DNA of 19,057 nt, from NCBI GenBank assembly GCA_937879875.1, contig CALFMN010000178.1:1-19057 (forward strand), read 5' to 3'. Position numbers and translations under genes: made by a program. The stretch comes from an uncultured Chloroflexota bacterium (lineage in GTDB: Bacteria > Chloroflexota > Dehalococcoidia > CAUJGQ01). This document shows, one piece after another, positions 14,252-19,057 of the stretch (position 1 is the stretch's first letter; the number at the start of each line of letters is the position of its first letter). A model generated the notes under the pieces. That model did no database searches. It was not told where the DNA came from and saw only the letters and a list, made by a program, of their open reading frames with translations.

Positions 14252-14913
14252 CGGGCTGCTCCGCTGTTCGCCAGCCCGTCCGCCACGAAGCGCACCAGAT
14301 CGGCGGCCGACAGCTCGCCCGCCGGCCGGTTGTCGAGCGCGCGCACACTGCCGCCGGCGTCGATCAGCACCAGCGCCGCGGCATCAACCGGCCCTTGCTG
14401 CGCCCCCGGCTCATGGAAGACGCCATAGGCCCGTCCTGCCGGATGCCGATCGACGATCACGTTCTCGGCCAGCAGCGGAAAGCCCAGGTGCAGGCTGCGC
14501 GCCACGGTGCGCTGCACCTCCGGCTCGTCCGTGGAGATCACGTACAGCGTGACGCCCTGCTCGGTTAGCCGCGGCAGCGCCTCGCGCAGGGCGCGGAGCC
14601 GCTGCTGGCAGACGCCGCACTGGACCGAGGGCAGGAAGGCCAGCAGCAGCGGGTGGCCGCGCTGATCGCGCAGCGTTACGCTGCCGCCGTCGCTGGCCGT
14701 GAGCGTAAAGTCCGGCGCCGGCTCGCCCACGCGCACGAGCGGGCTGTGCTCATTACGTTCGAGCCGCCAGCCCACGCCCACGGTAGCAGCCAGCGCCAAC
14801 GCGGCGGCCGCGACGACCAGCAGCAGCAGGCGGCGCTGCGTGGCCGTCAGGACGCGCGGCACAGGCCCGCTGCGCCGCCACGGCTCGCCGCTGCCGATCG
14901 GAGGGCTAGCCAT
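14248..14913 (-). CDS. Membrane-anchored thioredoxin-like (AhpC/TSA, TlpA-type) protein
   Basis: A 221-residue protein with an Arg-rich N-terminus, one membrane anchor (about 28-47) and an extracytoplasmic thioredoxin-fold domain (about 60-215). The domain opens with VGEPAPDFTLTASDGG (62-77), the AhpC/TSA-redoxin hallmark. It has a redox pair Cys99-Gly-Val-Cys102 (SVQCGVCQQRL), giving a TlpA/ResA-like thiol-disulfide function; a conserved cis-Pro region could be the stretch near GFPLLAEN. It could reduce cysteines of metal-handling partners such as the neighbouring YHS-permease. Its ATG overlaps the permease-YHS stop by 8 nt, and its stop overlaps the next gene by 4 nt. A peroxiredoxin role is an alternative, but the CxxC spacing favours a thioredoxin-type role. 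Confidence 0.85.
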   Translation of the reverse strand: MASPPIGSGEPWRRSGPVPRVLTATQRRLLLLVVAAAALALAATVGVGWRLERNEHSPLVRVGEPAPDFTLTASDGGSVTLRDQRGHPLLLAFLPSVQCGVCQQRLRALREALPRLTEQGVTLYVISTDEPEVQRTVARSLHLGFPLLAENVIVDRHPAGRAYGVFHEPGAQQGPVDAAALVLIDAGGSVRALDNRPAGELSAADLVRFVADGLANSGAAR

Positions 14914-16264
14914 CGTGCCGGTGTGCTTGTATCTGCGGTGCTCCAGCAGCGGCGCCGGGTTCTGCTTGCCCGGCGTAGCGTGCCGGATCGCGGTCGAACG
15001 TTTGCTTATCGCTCGTGGAGCAGAAGTAGTACGTCTGTCCCTGGTACTCGCTCGTGCCCGCGGCGTCCAGCGGCTTGATCGTCATCCCGCAGACGGGATC
15101 GGTGACCAGCGCCTCGTCGGCCATCTCCGTCATCGGTTTGCTCATCATGCGCAGCATCGCCGGGCCGCCGGTGCGCAGGAAACGCCAGACCAGCAGCGCC
15201 GCCAGCAGCAGGAAGACGATGTTGAGCACGCTGGTGTAGTTGAAGGAGATCCCCTCGCTGATCTTCGCCACGTTGCGGTCGCTCGGAATGATGCCGAGCG
15301 CCCCGAAGACGACCTCCACGACGTAACCGGCGGCGGCCATCGTCAGGTAGAAGGTCGTCAGAATGTAGAGCATCACGTGCCAGCCGTAGTACTTGCGGTA
15401 GATGTCCAGCACCGGCAGCACGATCAGGTCGGCGAAGATGAAGCTGACCACGCCGCCGAAGCTGATGCCGCCGCGCCACAGCACCGCCGCCAGCGGCACA
15501 TTGCCCACCGAGCAGACGAAGCTGATCACGGCGACGAGCGGCCCCACCAGCGGCCCCTCGATCTTCGCCCAGGCCGGGTGGCTGGTCAGGAAGAAGTCCT
15601 GCCAGAAGCGCTCGGGCACCCAGGCGGCCAGCGCCCCGGCGATCAGCAGGCCCAGCACGATGTCCTGCCAGACGCTCGCCCAGTCCATCACGAAGTAGTG
15701 GCTGATCGGCGTGACGCCGCGCGGGCTGGTGAGCCGCGAGAGCAGCGAGCCCTCGGTCACGCTCATGTCCATCGCGGCGTGGCCCTCCATGCGTCCGGCT
15801 GCGCCCCGTTCAGCCTGCGCCTGCGCCTGCTGCACGAGCGCACGGGTCAGGGTGAAGCGGAAGACGAGGGCGATGAAGATCACCATGAGGATGCCGCCGG
15901 CAAATTCGGCGGCCGTGAACTGCCAGCCCAGCAGCACGATGAGGATGATGCCCAGCTCGATCACCAGGTTGGTGGAGGCCAGCTCGAAGGCCATCGCGTT
16001 GGTGAAGCTGGCGCCTTTGCGGAAGATGCTGCGCGCCAGCGCCACGGCGGCGTAGGAGCAGGAGCTGGAGGCCGCGCCGAACAGGCCGGAGAGACAGAGC
16101 CGGCTCGGCGAGTCCTTGCCCAGCAAGCGCGCCATCGACTGGTGCGAGACGGCCGCCTGCACGACGCCGGAGAGCGTGAAGCCCAGCACCAGCGGCCAGA
16201 GGATCTCCCAGAACATCTCGAAGGCAGTGCGCAGCGCATCGCCCAGGGCGGAGAGCGCGGTCAT
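14906..16264 (-). CDS. PF03773-type permease fused to a C-terminal YHS domain
   Basis: A 452-residue inner-membrane permease (YraQ/ArsP, formerly DUF318, family) with a metal-binding tail. Two bundles of spans (about 17-140 and 200-362) carry the family's paired pore motifs: SSSCSYAAVA (66-75, Cys69) and CSVGNVPLAAVLW (251-263, Cys251). They are separated by a Gln/Ala-rich cytoplasmic linker (144-170) containing a short His/Met stretch. The C-terminus is a YHS domain (about 386-432) with DPVCGM (389-394, Cys392) and YYFCS (412-416, Cys415). Family members move metalloid or metal species. ATG 16264 is chosen for GGAG about 10 nt upstream and because hydrophobic sequence begins there; the longer frame is not coding-like. 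It is first gene of an overlapping three-gene operon behind a MerR-type promoter. The substrate is unknown. Confidence 0.9.
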   Translation of the reverse strand: MTALSALGDALRTAFEMFWEILWPLVLGFTLSGVVQAAVSHQSMARLLGKDSPSRLCLSGLFGAASSSCSYAAVALARSIFRKGASFTNAMAFELASTNLVIELGIILIVLLGWQFTAAEFAGGILMVIFIALVFRFTLTRALVQQAQAQAERGAAGRMEGHAAMDMSVTEGSLLSRLTSPRGVTPISHYFVMDWASVWQDIVLGLLIAGALAAWVPERFWQDFFLTSHPAWAKIEGPLVGPLVAVISFVCSVGNVPLAAVLWRGGISFGGVVSFIFADLIVLPVLDIYRKYYGWHVMLYILTTFYLTMAAAGYVVEVVFGALGIIPSDRNVAKISEGISFNYTSVLNIVFLLLAALLVWRFLRTGGPAMLRMMSKPMTEMADEALVTDPVCGMTIKPLDAAGTSEYQGQTYYFCSTSDKQTFDRDPARYAGQAEPGAAAGAPQIQAHRHDG

Positions 16265-16311
16265 GGATGCCAGCTCCACGGCGAGCCGGACGGGGTGGAC
16301 AAGACATCGAC

Positions 16312-16342
16312 AGGTTAATCGCCCAAGTGACTTGAGAGTCAA
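16312..16342 (-). promoter_or_regulatory. MerR-family-type promoter of the permease-YHS operon
   Basis: On the minus strand, -35 TTGACT (16337-16342) and -10 TAACCT (16312-16317) are separated by 19 bp, the over-long spacer of MerR-activated promoters. A dyad is centred in the spacer: CTCTCAAGT, one central base, ACTTGGGCG (7 of 9 arm positions pair; the inner AAGT-C-ACTT is perfect). This geometry matches PbrR/CadR/ZntR-type promoters, whose consensus also runs on from TTGACT. The permease start codon is 48 nt beyond the -10. No merR gene is in the window. Confidence 0.65.
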
Positions 16343-16402
16343 TGCTCCTGTTGGCGGCGCGTCGAGCTGCCGCCAGTTCACCGTGCTATGATCGCCCGCG
16401 CC

Positions 16403-17080
16403 ATGACGAACGCACGCGCGTTGCCCTACGACGTCATTACCTTCGACTGCTACGGCACGCTGATCGACTGGGATGGCGGCATCGCCGGCGCCTTCGTGGA
16501 CGCGGCGCGGCAGGACGGCGTGGCGCTCGAACGCGCGGCGGTGCTGACGGCCTATCACGCGATCGAGCCGGTCGTTGAAGCCGAGGCGTTCCGCAGCTAT
16601 CGCGCGGTGCTGCGCGAGACGGCGCGGCGTGTGGCGGTCCGGCTCGGCTGGCCGCTTGCGCAAGAACGAGCGGACTTCCTCGCCGAGAGCCTGCCGCACT
16701 GGCCCGTGTTTGCGGATACGAACCCGGCGCTGGCGCGTCTGGTCGCCGCCGGCTACCGGCTCGGCATCCTCTCCAACGTGGACGACGATCTGCTCTCGGG
16801 CACGCGGCAGCAGTTCAGCGTGCCCTTCGAGTTCAGCATTACCGCGCAGCAGGTCAGTTCATACAAGCCGGCGCACGGCCACTTTCTGACGGCGCGGCGG
16901 CGCATCGACGGCCGGCCGTGGCTGCACGTTGCGCAGAGCTATTTCCACGATGTCGCCCCGGCGCAAGCGCTCGGCATTCCGACGGCATGGGTGAATCGCA
17001 CGCGCGAGGCGCCGTCCGGCACGGCGCGGCCCACGCGCGAAGTCTTCTCACTGGCCGAGCTGGCCGACTGGCTGGCCTGA
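16403..17080 (+). CDS. HAD-superfamily hydrolase, haloacid-dehalogenase type
   Basis: A 225-residue cytoplasmic HAD hydrolase closest in motifs to type II 2-haloacid dehalogenases. Motif I is FDCYGTLIDW with nucleophile Asp15; the Tyr in DxYGT replaces the phosphatase Asp, as in dehalogenases. Motif II is LSN (123-125), motif III Lys155 in SSYKPAHGHF, and motif IV HDVAPAQALGIPTAW around Asp183. A helical cap lies between motifs I and II. The frame also contains ATG 16388, but that ATG overlaps a -10-like TATGAT (16387-16392), and neither start has a ribosome-binding site. It is divergent from the permease-YHS operon. The substrate is unproven; phosphatase activity cannot be excluded. Confidence 0.87.
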   Translation: MTNARALPYDVITFDCYGTLIDWDGGIAGAFVDAARQDGVALERAAVLTAYHAIEPVVEAEAFRSYRAVLRETARRVAVRLGWPLAQERADFLAESLPHWPVFADTNPALARLVAAGYRLGILSNVDDDLLSGTRQQFSVPFEFSITAQQVSSYKPAHGHFLTARRRIDGRPWLHVAQSYFHDVAPAQALGIPTAWVNRTREAPSGTARPTREVFSLAELADWLA

Positions 17081-17138
17081 GGATAAGCGGACGGCACCGT
17101 GAGAGCGGCGCGCTGCTGCTCGCGGCTGCGGCCACGAC

Positions 17139-17158
17139 GGGCCGTTCACGAACGGCCC
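17139..17158. repeat. Short perfect hairpin after the HAD gene
   Basis: GGGCCGTT (17139-17146) and AACGGCCC (17151-17158) pair perfectly around a 4-nt loop, 58 nt after the HAD stop. No T-tract follows. It may act in termination or be a REP-like palindrome. Confidence 0.5.
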
Positions 17159-17208
17159 CTACCAACGTCTGGCAGCCCGACGCCCTTCGTTTCAGCACCC
17201 CACGATCG

Positions 17209-17277
17209 CCCCTTCTCTCCCATACAGCCCTCAATCCGCAGCAGATCTCAACGTCGTTGTGTATGGGAGAGAAGGGG
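17209..17277. repeat. 18-bp perfect inverted repeat between convergent genes
   Basis: CCCCTTCTCTCCCATACA (17209-17226) is repeated exactly in inverted orientation at 17260-17277, with a 33-bp spacer. It ends 32 bp before the flavoprotein stop codon. Perfect arms of this length separated by a loop suggest a bidirectional terminator or the ends of a very small mobile element. With the hairpin at 17139 it fills the 228-bp gap between the convergent genes. Confidence 0.7.
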
Positions 17278-17308
17278 AAGGGGATTATGAGGGCCGCGCC
17301 GCCCCGGC

Positions 17309-18514
17309 CTACAGATACGCTCCGCTTGGCGGCAGGCCGAGCAGGAACTGCCCCACCGTCTCGAAGTTCGCCGGCCAGATCTGCGCGTGTGCCGTGGCCG
17401 TGTGCACGTCGCGGAAGCAGCGCTCCAGCGGGCTCGTCTCGTAGATGCTGGTCGCGCCGCCGGCGTTGTACATCAGATCGACCACCTGTGCCGCGGTGAT
17501 GCCCGCGTGTGTGGCCGCCAGCCGCAGCAGCGCGCGCTGCTCCAGCGTGGCCGGCGCGCCGCCCAGGGCGCAGGCCCAGGTCTGCTCCACCGTCTCGCGG
17601 AGAAAGGCATCGGCCGCGCGCAGCAAGGCCTCGGCGCGGGCTACGTCGGCCTGCACGGCGGCGCGCTCGCGCAGCAGGCTCGTTTGGCCTGTCGGTGTCT
17701 TCGCCTGCGCCAGTGCCAGCAGCGCGTCGATCGCGGCGCGGGCAATGCCGAGCGGCACGGCGCAGACCGTCACGGCGGCGATGCTCATGTAGGGGAAGCA
17801 GAAGAGCGGATCGTCTGGCCAGGGGCGGTCGGCAGGGTCCGCCGTGAGGCGCGTGAAGGTATGCTCCTCCGGCACGAACAGGTCGCGCACGGCGAAGTCG
17901 TCGCTGCCGGTGCCGCGCAGGCCGCCCGTGTGCCAGGTTTCGATGATCTCCACCTGATCGGCGGGGAAGAGCACGAAGCGAAAGATCGCTGCGCCGTCCG
18001 TCCGGCTGCGCGGCGTCACCTCATCGTCGTAGAGACGGCAGTTGCCCCACAGCCAGCTCGCGTGGTGGCAGCCGCTGTTGAACGGCCACTGGCCGCTCAC
18101 GCGGTAGCCGCCGGCCACGGCCAGGGCGCGCCCGCGGGGCTGGCCGCTGCCCGCAGTGATCGCGTCCGGGTTCGGCCCCCAGATGGCGCGGGCCACGTCC
18201 TCGCGCACGAAGCCGGCGAACATCGCCTGCTCCATGCCGATCATCAGGTTCCAGCCTGCGGCGCCGTCCGCGCGCGAAACCTCCTCGATCACGCGGATCG
18301 CCGTGAGCGGATGGCCATCGATGCCGCCCAGCGCCCGCGGCAGCAGGATGCGGAAGAGCCCGGCCGCCTTCATCGCCTCGATCAGCGACAGCGGCACCCG
18401 CCGGCCGCGCTCGATCTCGTCGCGCCGCGCGACGATCTGCGGTGCCAGCGCCCGCGCCGCCCGGATCAGCTCCTCACCCGAGGCCGACGGCGCGGCGCCC
18501 GCAGCGGTGGTCAT
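17309..18514 (-). CDS. Acyl-CoA-dehydrogenase-fold flavin monooxygenase (HsaA-like)
   Basis: A 401-residue flavoprotein of the acyl-CoA dehydrogenase superfamily. The helical N-terminal domain (about 14-118), beta middle domain (about 119-225, with FNSGCHHASW at 145-154 and GLRGTGSDDF at 198-207) and C-terminal helical domain (about 245-395) are all present. The ending RCFRDVHTATAH (365-376) matches the flavin-dependent hydroxylase branch (HsaA/HpaB-like, PF08028 type) rather than a true dehydrogenase. Such enzymes oxygenate aromatic or sulfur substrates using reduced FMN from a partner reductase, absent here. ATG 18514 has GGAG upstream; the longer frame runs through the small gene before it. 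It starts 5 nt after that gene's stop, so they form an operon. Confidence 0.87.
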   Translation of the reverse strand: MTTAAGAAPSASGEELIRAARALAPQIVARRDEIERGRRVPLSLIEAMKAAGLFRILLPRALGGIDGHPLTAIRVIEEVSRADGAAGWNLMIGMEQAMFAGFVREDVARAIWGPNPDAITAGSGQPRGRALAVAGGYRVSGQWPFNSGCHHASWLWGNCRLYDDEVTPRSRTDGAAIFRFVLFPADQVEIIETWHTGGLRGTGSDDFAVRDLFVPEEHTFTRLTADPADRPWPDDPLFCFPYMSIAAVTVCAVPLGIARAAIDALLALAQAKTPTGQTSLLRERAAVQADVARAEALLRAADAFLRETVEQTWACALGGAPATLEQRALLRLAATHAGITAAQVVDLMYNAGGATSIYETSPLERCFRDVHTATAHAQIWPANFETVGQFLLGLPPSGAYL

Positions 18515-18519
18515 CGGCG

Positions 18520-18750
18520 CTACTCCGGCCCGATCACGTCGTCGGCGAAGACCAGCTCCTCGCTGCCTTCCAGCGCGGGGTCCGACGGTGTGCTGAGGTA
18601 GCGTACCAGCAGCCAGGCGCCGTCCCGCGGGTTGCGCACAACCTCGCCGATCGCGTCGCCGGAGAGACGTACGCGGGCGCCCGGCGCGATCTCCAGCAAG
18701 TTCCAGGCCCGGCGGATGGGCGGTGGCGGCGTCGCGTCGTGCTCTGCCAT
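18520..18750 (-). CDS. Small hypothetical protein preceding the flavoprotein
   Basis: A 76-residue protein I do not recognise. After a Pro-rich N-terminus (residues 1-13), the rest reads as a compact beta-type domain: LEIAPGARVRL, GEVVRN, WLLVRYL and EELVFADDVIGPE, which suggests an SH3- or PRC-barrel-like fold. ATG 18750 has a good GAGGTG site 6 nt upstream and is preferred over the ATG at 18762. The flavoprotein gene begins 5 nt after the stop, so co-translation is likely and it may be an accessory to that enzyme. A -10-like TATACT lies on the minus strand at 18793-18798 without a clear -35. Confidence 0.65.
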   Translation of the reverse strand: MAEHDATPPPPIRRAWNLLEIAPGARVRLSGDAIGEVVRNPRDGAWLLVRYLSTPSDPALEGSEELVFADDVIGPE

Positions 18751-18993
18751 AGCGCACCTCACTGCATCGGACCGGCGATAGCGGCCCGAAGTCAGTATAG
18801 GCCGCGGCGAACTGCCCGTCCCCAGGGCGCTGCTGTGCGTCGTCCCGCTGCCGATTGCATAAAATGGAGCGTTCGATCAGCAGTTTCCGTTTGGTGAAGG
18901 CATATCGGCATGCCGCCACTCAACAGGCCGTGTATGCTGGACCTGTTTACCGGCACGTGAGTCTGCCGGCGGTCCAGCTAAAGCAGAGGTGTG

Positions 18994-19057
18994 ATGCTCC
19001 CCGCGGGAACGAGGTTCGGGCAGTACGAGGTGCGGGAGCCGCTGGGCGAAGGCGGCA
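18994..19057 (+). CDS. Ser/Thr protein kinase, N-terminus only (runs off the edge)
   Basis: Only the first 21 codons are in the window. They read MLPAGTRFGQYEVREPLGEG and one more Gly, which is the usual start of a bacterial Hanks-type Ser/Thr kinase: xGxxxGxYxVxxxLGEGG leading into the glycine-rich ATP loop. ATG 18994 (or the in-frame GTG 18991) follows AGAGGT at 18985-18990, a short spacing. The gene is divergent from the 76-residue gene across 243 bp in which I see no other gene; TATGCT (18933-18938) is a possible -10. The catalytic residues and any sensor domain lie outside the window. Confidence 0.75.
   Translation, partial: MLPAGTRFGQYEVREPLGEGG

Noticed and set aside
14699..16318. 539-residue plus-strand frame antisense to the permease-YHS and thioredoxin genes
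   Set aside because: Low-complexity His/Arg/Gln/Asp-rich shadow; the minus strand encodes recognisable membrane and YHS sequence with overlapping starts and stops.
1..19057. CRISPR arrays, tRNA, rRNA, transposase or phage genes
   Set aside because: I saw no regularly spaced direct repeats, no cloverleaf with T-arm consensus, and no integrase or transposase-like protein in any frame.

Overview
The window is a GC-rich (by eye well over 60%) chromosomal stretch with about 19 supported genes in short operons. The gene mix suggests a Chloroflexota-like bacterium: tandem phthalate-type Rieske oxygenases, a LiaS/NarL-type two-component pair, a bacterial inositol-phosphate synthase, a HAD hydrolase of haloacid-dehalogenase type and a Hanks-type kinase. 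This assignment is inference from gene content; there is no rRNA or other decisive marker.

Layout. 1-2448: a small Tyr-rich ORF (+) faces an inositol-3-phosphate synthase gene (ino1) and a downstream DUF3995 membrane protein (both -). 2449-2817: the gap between ino1 and a divergent LysR regulator is mostly filled by a 225-bp stem-loop element (copy 1). 4017-5645: a NarL-type sensor kinase and response regulator pair, followed by a 61-residue single-span membrane protein (5796-5981). 6141-7639: an ABC exporter, with ATPase and permease overlapping by 4 nt. 7814-10709: two paralogous Rieske oxygenases separated by copy 2 of the stem-loop element.

10787-16264 (all -) is a metal-handling island in two transcription units. 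A CsoR-type copper sensor gene (promoter overlapped by a G/C-tract operator) precedes a copper-type P1B ATPase with a His/Met-rich N-terminus and an unusual Cys-Pro-Asp membrane motif. Upstream, a PF03773-type permease fused to a YHS domain, a membrane-anchored CxxC thioredoxin-like protein and an unrecognised four-span membrane protein overlap one another. They sit behind a promoter with MerR-family architecture (19-bp spacer with a centred dyad), but no merR gene is present in the window.

16403-19057: a HAD hydrolase (+) converges on an operon (-) of a 76-residue protein and an HsaA/acyl-CoA-dehydrogenase-like flavoprotein, with two inverted repeats between them. The first 21 codons of a Ser/Thr protein kinase run off the right edge.

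The observations most worth following are the structured repeat pair (hairpin sequences changed but pairing kept), the Cys-Pro-Asp ATPase, and the permease-YHS/thioredoxin/membrane-protein operon behind an orphan MerR-type promoter.
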